DNA from: a virus
IMG/VR virus record: IMGVR_UViG_3300044612_000941
Span: 1-54,214 of that record
Length of the DNA: 54,214 nt
Direction: 5' to 3' (one strand)
The notes under the pieces were generated by a model. The model made no database searches, was not told the origin of the DNA, and saw only the letters and a program-made list of their open reading frames with translations. Below are positions 1-6,624 of the stretch, piece after piece. The first letter of the stretch is position 1, and each line of letters opens with the position of its first letter. A program made the translations under genes and the position numbers.

Positions 1-1
1 C

Positions 2-361
2 AATGAGATATCATATGCAAGAGGACTAAAGACAATCTCTGTTGAGAATGAGGCTGGAAGGTTTATCCAACCAACAGTAAGTGCAGCGTCAGTATTCCTT
101 GGAGACTTTGTTCCAGATAAGAGTGGCGTAGTTAAAATTAATTACAAGAACCCAAACAAACTATCTTATAACATATCTACTTTTACCTACGGTATAGCAT
201 ACAAAGAAAAGAACTCAAAGAATGATTCAGTTAAAAAGTTCTTTAACTTCATGCTTGACACTTGTGGGAAGAAGGCTGAAGACCTTGGCTACTCTCCAAT
301 CAGAAGTGCTATGCTCAAGTTTTCAAAGGCAAGGGTAGCAGAAATAAGTTCAAAACCATAG
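2..361 (+). CDS. pstS: PstS-like phosphate-binding protein, C-terminal part
   Basis: The frame is open from the left edge and ends in TAG, giving 119 residues of the C-terminal half of a periplasmic-type substrate-binding protein. The pattern fits PstS: a stretch reading RFIQPTVSA, a TFTYGIAYK strand, and a closing helix region with VKKFFNFMLD and LGYSPI, which in PstS form the last part of the second lobe. PstS binds phosphate outside the membrane for the PstABC importer. Phages of marine and freshwater bacteria often carry pstS as an auxiliary gene, so this probably boosts phosphate uptake during infection. The N-terminus, signal peptide and ligand residues lie outside the window, so the ligand is inferred from the fold. 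Only this gene and the next run rightward. Confidence 0.7.
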   Translation, partial: NEISYARGLKTISVENEAGRFIQPTVSAASVFLGDFVPDKSGVVKINYKNPNKLSYNISTFTYGIAYKEKNSKNDSVKKFFNFMLDTCGKKAEDLGYSPIRSAMLKFSKARVAEISSKP

Positions 362-386
362 GATAATATATAACATTCCGCTAATA

Positions 387-395
387 TGGTATAAT
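387..395 (+). promoter_or_regulatory. Extended -10 promoter (TGGTATAAT)
   Basis: TGG at 387-389 is followed by a perfect TATAAT at 390-395, 24 nt before the ATG at 420. No good -35 is seen 17 nt upstream, which is acceptable for an extended -10 element. GAAAGG at 405-410 is the likely ribosome binding site. The same 9-mer recurs before several leftward genes in this window. Confidence 0.65.
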
Positions 396-419
396 TTAGT
401 TAACGAAAGGCTATACAAA

Positions 420-1139
420 ATGGATCAAGGAAAATTAGCAGACAAAGAAAATAGTGTAACGTCAAGCAGAAAAGGCAATAAGTTTAGGTATGAAAGCCCT
501 TTTCCAGGAATGCATATCTATAGCGATGTTTGGCCAGATTCAATGGATTTCTTTAGAAAAATTGAAGAAGATACATTTTGGGAAAAGGCTGGAAGTAATG
601 GAGTTAAGTGGCAAAGAGAAGACTATCTTGATGCTGAGGTAGGTAAAAAGGCATATACCTGTTGGGTATGGCATGATCAAGATGTTCAAGATAACCTTGA
701 AGAGGTTATAGACTCTTACCTTTGGCATTGGGACCTTGATCCACACAGTCGTGAGTCTTTAAGAATTACAAAGTATTCTCCAACTGGTGAGTTTTTTGGT
801 ATGCACCCTGATGATTCTTTTGCTACCCCTCGCACTACTGCATTAGTCTATTATCCAAATGATGATTACGAAGGTGGAGAACTTGAGTTCTTGCATTTTG
901 ATGTAAAGATAAAGCCAAAGGCTGGGCAACTATTTTTGTTCCCTGCTGCATATAGTTATGAACATAAGATTCACCCAGTTACTGGTGGCAACCATAGATA
1001 TACACTCGTTACCTTTTTTAATCAGGCAACAGAAAAAGAAAGACAAACAAGAAACAGAATGATAAGCAAAAACAAATTTTATACTGCAAACCTTAAATAT
1101 GTTCTTTCTCCAGAGTTTGGTGGACTTGGAGAAGACTAA
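420..1139 (+). CDS. 2OG-Fe(II) oxygenase, prolyl 4-hydroxylase-like
   Basis: This 239-residue protein has the full set of iron and 2-oxoglutarate ligands of the double-stranded beta-helix oxygenases: H129 and D131 (MHPDD), the distal H182, and R193 in GNHRYTLVTF. The strand before the distal histidine reads AGQLFLFPA, and a DDYEGGELEF turn precedes it, both typical of the phage P4H-like family. Such enzymes hydroxylate proline or other side chains using O2 and 2-oxoglutarate. It follows pstS on the rightward strand with its own promoter. The DDYEGGE signature is shared almost exactly with the protein at 11758-12429, so the two are probably paralogues. The target is unknown. Confidence 0.85.
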   Translation: MDQGKLADKENSVTSSRKGNKFRYESPFPGMHIYSDVWPDSMDFFRKIEEDTFWEKAGSNGVKWQREDYLDAEVGKKAYTCWVWHDQDVQDNLEEVIDSYLWHWDLDPHSRESLRITKYSPTGEFFGMHPDDSFATPRTTALVYYPNDDYEGGELEFLHFDVKIKPKAGQLFLFPAAYSYEHKIHPVTGGNHRYTLVTFFNQATEKERQTRNRMISKNKFYTANLKYVLSPEFGGLGED

Positions 1140-1144
1140 AAAGA

Positions 1145-1164
1145 GGGCAGAAATTAATCTGCCC
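1145..1164. terminator. Bidirectional hairpin terminator
   Basis: GGGCAG at 1145-1150 and CTGCCC at 1159-1164 form a 6-bp GC-rich stem around an 8-nt AT loop, between two convergent genes (stop at 1139, stop at 1179). On the leftward strand the stem is followed by TCTTTTTAG, a good U-run. On the rightward strand the tail is only moderately T-rich. Confidence 0.7.
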
Positions 1165-1178
1165 CCTAAATAGTTTTA

Positions 1179-1454
1179 TTACTTCTTTGCTGCTGACTTC
1201 TTTACAGGAGCCTTCTTTTTTGCTGGCTGGCTTGCCAACTTCTTAAGTTCTGAATCTACAACATCTGCAACCAAACCAAATGCTGGATCATTTTTTCTAA
1301 CTGCTCTTAGTGCTGGTCCTGCTACTGCAATTAAACCTGCGACTAGCATTGACTTTATGTCAACGTTATTTCCAGATGCGTAATATGTAGCGCCTGCTGC
1401 AACAACAAATGCTCTTGCATAAGACTCTAGCATTGCTTTCATTTTTTCATTCAT
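1179..1454 (-). CDS. Holin-like small membrane protein
   Basis: This 91-residue protein has an amphipathic start (MNEKMKAMLESYARAF), two short hydrophobic segments at roughly residues 15-28 and 36-52, and a strongly basic Lys/Ala/Pro tail (KKKAPVKKSAAKK). Size, topology and charged tail fit actinophage holins, which permeabilise the inner membrane so that endolysin can reach the wall. The tail resembles that of the endolysin at 8696-9316. AGGAGG lies 6 nt before the ATG and overlaps the stop of the XapX gene upstream. It is the last gene of the long leftward array, ending at the hairpin at 1145-1164. Two other holin-like genes occur at 17.7-18.2 kb, so which one triggers lysis is not decided. 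Confidence 0.55.
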   Translation of the reverse strand: MNEKMKAMLESYARAFVVAAGATYYASGNNVDIKSMLVAGLIAVAGPALRAVRKNDPAFGLVADVVDSELKKLASQPAKKKAPVKKSAAKK

Positions 1455-1464
1455 TTTATTCCTC

Positions 1465-1623
1465 CTAGGATATGAATTTTGTTAGTACTGTAAAACCAAT
1501 CCATAAACCAATAATTCCTGCGACTCCCGCAAAAACTGGTGGTGCTGGTACTGGCAATTTGAATGCAGCAAATACTACGCCACACCCAAAACCTGTTAGT
1601 ATTGATAGGACAACATCTTTCAC
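1465..1623 (-). CDS. XapX domain protein, GTG start
   Basis: A 52-residue protein begins at GTG 1623 (KDVVLSILTGFGCG) and ends at TAG 1465. It has two hydrophobic helices separated by KLPVPAPPVFAGVAGIIGL, which is the signature of the XapX/DUF1427 family of tiny integral membrane proteins. The start is supported by AAGGA 7 nt upstream and by a GTGA overlap with the stop of the gene before it. There is no ATG, so automatic callers may miss it. Function in the family is unknown. Its place directly before the holin-like gene suggests a membrane or lysis accessory role, which is inference. Confidence 0.75.
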   Translation of the reverse strand: MKDVVLSILTGFGCGVVFAAFKLPVPAPPVFAGVAGIIGLWIGFTVLTKFIS

Positions 1624-1784
1624 TGGTATTCCTTTTCTGTTAACTCTTTATAATGGTTTAAGCATACATCAACAATCTTAGTTGATGCTCCGTATATTTT
1701 TTCTGCTTCAAGTTCACAACCCAAAACATGGCAAGAATAGAAAGCATCATATGCCAGATCTTCGTATGACTTAAATCTTATCAT
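1620..1784 (-). CDS. Small Cys/His protein, 54 aa
   Basis: ATG at 1784 overlaps the TGA of the gene upstream (ATGA), and its own TGA overlaps the GTG of the XapX gene, so it sits in a tightly coupled chain. The product starts MIRFKSYEDLAYDAFYSCHV and contains two Cys/His clusters, C19-H20 with C24 near the N-terminus and C43 with H46 near the C-terminus, which could hold a metal ion. It belongs to no family I recognise. Confidence that it is a gene comes from the two perfect overlaps. Confidence 0.6.
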   Translation of the reverse strand: MIRFKSYEDLAYDAFYSCHVLGCELEAEKIYGASTKIVDVCLNHYKELTEKEYQ

Positions 1785-2188
1785 GTATCTATTTTACCAT
1801 AGTCTTCTGGTATTAGAGCCTTTATCTTTTTGTACCCAACGACAAGCCTGTCGGTTGCCTCTTCAGAAATAATTGGAGGCTTATATGATTCAAGATATTC
1901 TATGTCTGGACCTACAATAGTAATAAAACTACTAATCTCTTCTTGAACAGATTCGATATAAGCATAAGCCCAGTCTCTTGAATCTGAAACAAATTTTAAA
2001 AATCCATCACTCTCTTCTATTTTTTCAGCCTCTTGTGAAACTTTTTTTTCTAAAACAATATTGTAGTTAATAAAAGATTTCAGCAACTCTTCATTAAGTT
2101 TCATGTTAGCAAATCTTAAAGTTATATTATTAAGCATTAAAGAAAAAAATGCTACTGATACAATTGAAAAAATTATAAATTTTAACAT
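1781..2188 (-). CDS. Hypothetical protein with N-terminal membrane anchor
   Basis: This 135-residue protein has a single hydrophobic segment at residues 3-25, preceded by one lysine, so it is probably anchored with the rest on one side of the membrane. A Lys/Glu-rich helical stretch follows (residues 30-60), then a conserved-looking block reading FVSDSRDWAYAYIESVQ. I recognise no domain. It shares 1 bp (TAATG) with the gene upstream and 4 bp (ATGA) with the one downstream, so it is translated as part of the chain. Confidence 0.6.
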   Translation of the reverse strand: MLKFIIFSIVSVAFFSLMLNNITLRFANMKLNEELLKSFINYNIVLEKKVSQEAEKIEESDGFLKFVSDSRDWAYAYIESVQEEISSFITIVGPDIEYLESYKPPIISEEATDRLVVGYKKIKALIPEDYGKIDT

Positions 2189-2418
2189 TATTTCATTACC
2201 TCTCTGACCAATAAAACAATTGCTCCGTTGTCTTCAAGTGCTTTCTTAACTTTAACCATGTACTCTACTGCTGTTCTTTTATCTGCGTCAGGCAGTCTAA
2301 AGAATTCAACTTCGTCTGCCTGAACAGCAATGTAGTGTTCATGGTCAACAATTTTTAATTTAAAATCAATTGGGCATGTAACAGATCTAAATGCACGTTT
2401 CATTTCATTTGTATACAT
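2188..2418 (-). CDS. Hypothetical protein, 76 aa
   Basis: This small soluble protein (MYTNEMKRAFRSV...) has predicted alternating strands and one long helix near residues 45-65 (AVEYMVKVKKALEDNG). No signal peptide, metal motif or known domain is visible. Both ends overlap neighbours by one base in TAATG junctions, typical of translationally coupled phage accessory genes. Confidence 0.6.
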   Translation of the reverse strand: MYTNEMKRAFRSVTCPIDFKLKIVDHEHYIAVQADEVEFFRLPDADKRTAVEYMVKVKKALEDNGAIVLLVREVMK

Positions 2419-3035
2419 TATTCTTTAACTCCAAAATTTCCCCACTTAGAATATCTTATCACACGATACTCTTCAATATCTGGGAGTATTGTTAGATGGT
2501 CCCAGGAATGTTTTGGAAGAGCCTTTGCTTTATCAATTGCTTCTTCTTTTGTTCTTGCTGCAACATCTACAGAGTACTCATCAATACACTGTGCCGTTAC
2601 AGTAAATATTTTTTCTCCTTCAGATAAAATAATATTTTTCTTAGAGAAACCAAATAAGTATTCTTTTGTAAGTCCTTTATGATTGCTTAAGATTCTATGA
2701 TTTCTATCATTTGGAAATATAATAAAGTCTCCTGGGAAAATATCAACTGGACCATTAGAAAAATCTACCATGGCTTTTGATCCGTCTGGCCCATAGTAAA
2801 CAACACATTTAACATTACTGTCTGGATTATCAGATGAGGTTTGTGCCAGTGTCAAACTGTTAGGGTTTGCATATTTAGCATTTGCTGATCCAAAGATAAT
2901 ACCTCCATGCACTAAGAATAGCATCTCTACATCTTCTGGATTCATGTTGTCTAAGTCATACCCGTGCTTGCTTGGCAAGACGCCAACACAGTGTATTACT
3001 GGATCATTGCTTAGTTTGTTGTTAGTTGAGTCCAT
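2418..3035 (-). CDS. Hypothetical protein, possible cupin-like fold plus DpnD/PcfM-like tail
   Basis: The chosen start is ATG 3035 (MDSTNNKLSND), with GGGGAG 4 nt upstream. A TTG four codons earlier is less likely. The 205-residue product has a beta-rich first part with DIFPGDFIIFPNDRNHRI, which resembles the strand, turn and histidine pattern of cupins or 2OG-type folds, but I cannot find a complete HxD...H...R set. The C-terminal 65 residues (VTAQCIDEYSVDVAARTKEE) resemble small DpnD/PcfM-like domains. It overlaps the WhiB gene by 25 bp. Function unknown. Confidence 0.55.
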   Translation of the reverse strand: MDSTNNKLSNDPVIHCVGVLPSKHGYDLDNMNPEDVEMLFLVHGGIIFGSANAKYANPNSLTLAQTSSDNPDSNVKCVVYYGPDGSKAMVDFSNGPVDIFPGDFIIFPNDRNHRILSNHKGLTKEYLFGFSKKNIILSEGEKIFTVTAQCIDEYSVDVAARTKEEAIDKAKALPKHSWDHLTILPDIEEYRVIRYSKWGNFGVKE

Positions 3036-3292
3036 AATTCTCCCCAATTCTTTTTATCTTTGTGATTGTTAAACTCCCTGGATATTTTGCCTTCATCAAG
3101 GAAAACACCGCCCCACACTCCATACTCTTTGCCACCAATTCCAGCAGCAAAGCACTCTCTTTTGACTGGGCATGCAAGGCATACCTTGTCTACGGCAGGC
3201 CTTAATACAACATCTTCCTCATATTTATCAAAGAATATATTAGTATCATAATCAAGACATGCAGCATCGTCTTTCCAATAGAACTTTGGCAT
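3011..3292 (-). CDS. WhiB-like iron-sulfur transcription factor
   Basis: The 93-residue product has the four WhiB cysteines, C12, C38, C41 and C47 (C-x2-C-x5-C), followed by the GVWGG turn at residues 58-62. WhiB proteins bind a 4Fe-4S cluster and act with the primary sigma factor. They are confined to actinobacteria and their phages, so this gene is a main reason to place the host there. Phage copies in mycobacteria can repress host whiB2 and affect superinfection; a similar role here is inference. GAGGTAG lies before the ATG. The basic C-terminal stretch (NNHKDKKNWGEL) is short for a DNA-binding tail. Confidence 0.9.
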   Translation of the reverse strand: MPKFYWKDDAACLDYDTNIFFDKYEEDVVLRPAVDKVCLACPVKRECFAAGIGGKEYGVWGGVFLDEGKISREFNNHKDKKNWGELWTQLTTN

Positions 3293-3295
3293 AAT

Positions 3296-3505
3296 CTACC
3301 TCACATACTTGTCAGGTATATCCCATCCATTTTCTGAAACGCTAAAGACTTTTTTAAGATTCCACTTACCATTTTGATAAGCGCCATACTTTGATGTTGC
3401 TCCTTTTTCTGATGGATATAGTTCAACTACATTCCATCCATCCCAAGACAAAACCTTGTTTTTATTTACAAGATCTTCCATTTCTTCTAATGATTTGATA
3501 TTCAT
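3296..3505 (-). CDS. Conserved phage hypothetical protein, 69 aa
   Basis: The start at ATG 3505 (MNIKSLEEMEDL) is supported by GGAG 6 nt upstream and by an ATGA overlap with the stop of the protease gene. An ATG four codons earlier has no spaced binding site. The product carries LSWDGWNVVELYPSEKG and YQNGKWNLKKVF, a pattern I associate with small uncharacterised actinophage proteins. Function is unknown. It is followed 3 nt later by the WhiB gene. Confidence 0.6.
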   Translation of the reverse strand: MNIKSLEEMEDLVNKNKVLSWDGWNVVELYPSEKGATSKYGAYQNGKWNLKKVFSVSENGWDIPDKYVR

Positions 3506-4638
3506 TTCTTGCTCCATCCTTTAGGACATGCAGGACTATATCCGTATATAGTTCTCTGATACTTTGCTTTAGTACATACAATCTTAACACGTTTCTGTGC
3601 AGATTGCAATACTGGCTTTGGGTTTATTACTTCTGTTGCAACGACTTCTTGCTTTACTACTGGAATAGGTGTTGGAGTTGGTGTTGCAACAACTACTGGT
3701 TTTTGTTCAAACAATATTCTTTGAGATAAATATTTTTCTGCATCACTAAAAATATTTTGATGCCCAGCAATTGTATAATATGTCGCACCTACAACACTGA
3801 GTTCAAATGGATCTGTCCATCTTGGTGAAGAAGGTTCTACATTACCTGCTACTGGACCTTGTGCAGCCCCTGCAGCCCCTACATAGACCCACTCTGTGCC
3901 AATCTTAATCCATAGTGGAGACCCAGAGTCTCCGCCACCATGAAAGACTCCTCTTGGTAGAACTGTTTGAACAAGTCCATAGGGATTATCTTTTGACCAT
4001 TGCTCTACCTTTTTACCTGCACAACAAAAATTAGTTCTTGTTACCGCTTCTGACTTAGTTGGCTTGCCGTCTTGTCCAATCCCACTCTTTGCATTTTGCC
4101 AGTCTTGCTCACTTTTAAGACCATACCCAATAGCAAGAACAGAAGTTGAAATGTTTTTCATTAACAAGATTTCTTCTTTAGTTGCATATCTAAATGTTTT
4201 ATTACTTAGTTCTTTATCTAAAATTAATATTGCTACATCACTCATTCCAGCATTACAGTCCGTGCCTTCGCACATAGAGTCTGTATAGGTTTCTGGAACA
4301 TACTGAGCAAGAACCTTTGCCTTATTTGAAGTTCCACCCTTTGGAATATCTACGCCAGGAGCAGAGACATATAGTTCTGATGTAATTGGCAATTCACCAT
4401 TCAAATGTTTTTCTTTTGAGAAAACTCCACCATCAATTCTTATTACGCAGTGGCCAGCAGTTGCAACAATTCTTGGTGCAATCAAAGCCCCAGAGCAATG
4501 TCTCTGTGAGTTTTGACCAAATATGATCCCTACAACTCTTTCATCTCCCAATGCGTCCTGACCATTTTGCATGGCGTAAGCATTTGTGGATACAGTAAAC
4601 GAAAATACAACAAGCAATGCTACAATAATTTTTTTCAT
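3502..4638 (-). CDS. Secreted trypsin-like serine protease
   Basis: A signal peptide (MKKIIVALLVVFSFTVSTNAYA, cut near residue 22) leads into a chymotrypsin-fold protease with H63 in TAGHC, D134 in SDVAILILD and S238 in GGDSGSPLW, so the catalytic triad is complete. The 378-residue protein then has a Thr/Pro linker (TPTPTPIP) and a C-terminal Cys-containing module reading VKIVCTKAKYQRTIYGYSPA then CPKGWSKK. I associate that kind of tail with secreted proteins of small freshwater actinobacteria. The protein should be exported and may process envelope or surface proteins of the host. A secreted trypsin is unusual in a phage and looks host-derived. Confidence 0.85.
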   Translation of the reverse strand: MKKIIVALLVVFSFTVSTNAYAMQNGQDALGDERVVGIIFGQNSQRHCSGALIAPRIVATAGHCVIRIDGGVFSKEKHLNGELPITSELYVSAPGVDIPKGGTSNKAKVLAQYVPETYTDSMCEGTDCNAGMSDVAILILDKELSNKTFRYATKEEILLMKNISTSVLAIGYGLKSEQDWQNAKSGIGQDGKPTKSEAVTRTNFCCAGKKVEQWSKDNPYGLVQTVLPRGVFHGGGDSGSPLWIKIGTEWVYVGAAGAAQGPVAGNVEPSSPRWTDPFELSVVGATYYTIAGHQNIFSDAEKYLSQRILFEQKPVVVATPTPTPIPVVKQEVVATEVINPKPVLQSAQKRVKIVCTKAKYQRTIYGYSPACPKGWSKK

Positions 4639-4649
4639 ATCTACCTTAA

Positions 4650-5012
4650 TTAATAACTGAATAAGTCAGACTCAATATTTTTGAGTTTTGCTGTTTTTAA
4701 AAGTGTTGGTGCAGGTTCAGATCCTGAAGAAAGAAAAGCACAATAGTCTACTTGCTCTATGTTTTCTTCTATCCAGGATGGGGCAACTTTAAAAAATTTG
4801 ATCTTTCTTTTTCTTGCCTTCATTCCACGCTCTGATAGGTTTACAAACTCAGACACCATGTCATTTACTTTTCCTGGGCCAGCAGAGTATATATAAAATT
4901 CTCTATCAGTTTCAGATAGATTAGACATAGCAACACCCATTGACCGCAAGAATACCTGATAGTCATGAAACGTATTAGTTCCTTGGACCGCCACTATCAT
5001 CTGTTTTCCCAT
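4650..5012 (-). CDS. SLOG-like nucleotide-binding fold protein (putative)
   Basis: The 120-residue product begins MGKQMIVAVQGTNTFHDYQV, a beta-strand followed by a GTNTF loop as at the start of SLOG/DUF2493-type Rossmann-like domains. A second strand with YIYSAGPGKVNDM and a third near the C-terminus with AFLSSGSEP fit the same alternating layout. Proteins of this kind are frequent small genes in actinophages. SLOG domains bind nucleotide-derived ligands, but no ligand is evident here. The start may instead be the second methionine (codon 5), which is better spaced from GGG. It overlaps the gene upstream by 38 bp. Confidence 0.5.
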   Translation of the reverse strand: MGKQMIVAVQGTNTFHDYQVFLRSMGVAMSNLSETDREFYIYSAGPGKVNDMVSEFVNLSERGMKARKRKIKFFKVAPSWIEENIEQVDYCAFLSSGSEPAPTLLKTAKLKNIESDLFSY

Positions 5013-5394
5013 CTCTAAGTTTGTCCATTATGAACAACATCTTATCTAATTGTACCTTACTCATACTCATCGTGTCAACTATCTTTGCAGACTCACGATC
5101 TATGTTTGCCCCGTCTATATCAGCAACATAAAAAGCGCCATCTCTAATAAAATAAGCCTTGTTTTCTAATATGATTACTTTTATATTTGTTCTTTCTTCA
5201 TGAATACTGGACTGAGTAGGCTTTCTTTTTTTAAAAATATCATGTGCTGGAAGAAGTGGTTTTACTATTGAATAGATATGTGATTGACTATATCTAAAAG
5301 GATTACTTCTCTTACCAACATGTCTATCTTTAACCATCTGAGTAGTTAAAAACATGAGGATAAATGTAGTAATTGATCCAATAAAATATTCCAC
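4975..5394 (-). CDS. Hypothetical protein with N-terminal membrane segment, GTG start
   Basis: Translation starts at GTG 5394, with GGGAG 4 nt upstream. Residues 2-20 (EYFIGSITTFILMFLTTQM) form one transmembrane helix followed by a basic stretch, so the body is probably cytoplasmic. Residues 70-95 look like a small beta-sheet (IKVIILENKAYFIRDGAFYV). The C-terminal part carries a helix (SKVQLDKMLFIMDKLRD). No known domain is seen. Confidence 0.55.
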   Translation of the reverse strand: MEYFIGSITTFILMFLTTQMVKDRHVGKRSNPFRYSQSHIYSIVKPLLPAHDIFKKRKPTQSSIHEERTNIKVIILENKAYFIRDGAFYVADIDGANIDRESAKIVDTMSMSKVQLDKMLFIMDKLRDGKTDDSGGPRN

Positions 5395-5406
5395 TATTCT
5401 CCCAAA

Positions 5407-5748
5407 TTATTCTTTATCTAAGGCAAAGATTCTTATTAATTCTTTTAATGTGTACTGTCTATCTTTACTTAACTTTGCAATAGCATTTTGATCTAAGGCT
5501 TTTTGAGTTAGTCTTATAATAGGATTTTTTTCTGTAACATCCATCTCCAAAAAACCTTCTTCCCAAAGAGCCATAGTCTCTTGTGAAAAATATGTAGAAA
5601 TTTCTGTGTGTAGTTCTGGACTAACATCAATAAGTTTCTCTGTAAAATTATACAGAGGCTCTCCAGTTTCCATATCTATACCAGCAACCTCTAAGGCTCC
5701 ATTTAGAATTAGTTGCTCAATAGCATCATCTTCATCTTTAAAGTTCAC
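5407..5748 (-). CDS. Hypothetical protein, tandem paralogue A, GTG start
   Basis: GTG at 5748 overlaps the TGA of the preceding gene (GTGA). Residues 10-50 (LILNGALEVAGIDMETGEPL, ending near VSPELHTEI) align with the start of the upstream 74-residue protein (LLQGAVEFQGIDEQTGEMLY, VSPGVYEQL), so the two arose by tandem duplication. This copy has about 40 further residues predicted to be helical. Function unknown. Confidence 0.6.
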   Translation of the reverse strand: MNFKDEDDAIEQLILNGALEVAGIDMETGEPLYNFTEKLIDVSPELHTEISTYFSQETMALWEEGFLEMDVTEKNPIIRLTQKALDQNAIAKLSKDRQYTLKELIRIFALDKE

Positions 5749-5969
5749 GCTCTAAGTCTCCAAGTCATTCGTGTTGGCCCTTGATCTATAAGTTTAAACA
5801 TATGATGTTCATACTGATCTTTTAATTGTTCATATACACCAGGACTTACCTCTTTTAACTTATCGGTTATTGTGTACAACATTTCTCCAGTTTGCTCATC
5901 TATGCCCTGAAATTCTACGGCACCTTGAAGAAGCAAATGCTCAAGCATTGCATCTGTTTGTAAACTCAT
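5745..5969 (-). CDS. Hypothetical protein, tandem paralogue B
   Basis: A 74-residue helical protein that is the shorter member of a tandem pair with the gene at 5407-5748. The shared core is G-x-V/L-E-x-x-GID-x-x-TGE, then K-L-x-x-VSP. It overlaps the nuclease gene stop region by one base (TAATG junction at 5969) and the next gene by 4 bp. No known domain; the pair may form a heterodimer, which is only a suggestion. Confidence 0.6.
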   Translation of the reverse strand: MSLQTDAMLEHLLLQGAVEFQGIDEQTGEMLYTITDKLKEVSPGVYEQLKDQYEHHMFKLIDQGPTRMTWRLRA

Positions 5970-6376
5970 TATTTTCCTGACTTGGCTCTTGCCTTAGCAA
6001 GTGCCTTAAAGTCCTTAACCTTGGTATCTCCAAGGTATCCCCATGCATAACCATCATTAATCATCATATCGTTAAGAGATACTGTGTTTCCATCTACATA
6101 TACCCAGCCTAAAATACGACCATACTTTTCAGATGAGTCCATCTTCTCAGTCTTGATCACAACAGACTTAGCATCCTTTAAAGACTTCTTTAGGTACTCC
6201 TTGGCTTCAAGTCCAAGAGCCTTCTCTGCAAGATCCTTTGTGCGAGACTCAGGGGTATCAATACCAGCCAATCTAACACGGGATGCAAACAAGATATCAA
6301 ACCCTAAATCAATAAGAACGTCAATGGTATCTCCATCTACTACGTTCTCTACTTTTCTTACATAGTATTCATACAT
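5969..6376 (-). CDS. Thermonuclease (SNase/TNase-like)
   Basis: With ATG 6376 as start (GGGGGAG 8 nt upstream, TAATG overlap) the protein is 135 residues and its catalytic residues fall at R35, E43 and R87, the same numbers as in mature staphylococcal nuclease. VDGDTIDV at 13-20 and RLAGIDTPE at 35-43 are the two family signatures. The enzyme should cleave DNA or RNA in a calcium-dependent reaction. No signal peptide is present, so it acts inside the cell, perhaps in degrading host nucleic acid. A start five codons earlier is possible but has no binding site. Confidence 0.85.
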   Translation of the reverse strand: MYEYYVRKVENVVDGDTIDVLIDLGFDILFASRVRLAGIDTPESRTKDLAEKALGLEAKEYLKKSLKDAKSVVIKTEKMDSSEKYGRILGWVYVDGNTVSLNDMMINDGYAWGYLGDTKVKDFKALAKARAKSGK

Positions 6377-6588
6377 TATTTTCTCCCCCATTTAACTTTA
6401 TTCCAACCACGCTCATGGAAGTAATAAAGGATTGTCTTTGTAAATACCTCGAAACTTGCGATTGCACCAGCCGTAACTGGCTCTTTGGTTATTGCCCAAG
6501 ATATTACAAAAGTGTCTGCCGTGCCTATTATACGCCAAGTGATTGCTTTTAATGCTGATCTTTGTTTGGTTACATTCATGATGGCCAC
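6376..6588 (-). CDS. DUF2061 family membrane protein, copy 1
   Basis: The product (70 residues from GTG 6588, or 67 from ATG 6579, MNVTKQRSALKAITWRIIGT) has two hydrophobic helices and ends FHERGWNKVKWG. The family core is a TWR-x-x-GT-x-DT segment, then a second helix ending YY-FHER-W. A second copy lies at 8495-8695. DUF2061 proteins are predicted two-helix membrane proteins of unknown role. The 36 nt between this gene and the one upstream contain no obvious promoter. Confidence 0.7.
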   Translation of the reverse strand: MAIMNVTKQRSALKAITWRIIGTADTFVISWAITKEPVTAGAIASFEVFTKTILYYFHERGWNKVKWGRK

Positions 6589-6624
6589 TCAATGTTACTT
6601 GGCTTAGTAATGAAGTTCCAGACT

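Noticed and set aside
5059-5094. TTGACA with TACAAT 18 nt downstream inside 4975-5394
   Set aside because: It is inside coding sequence (IVDTMSMSKVQL) with no extended -10 and no gene start close by, so chance is likely.
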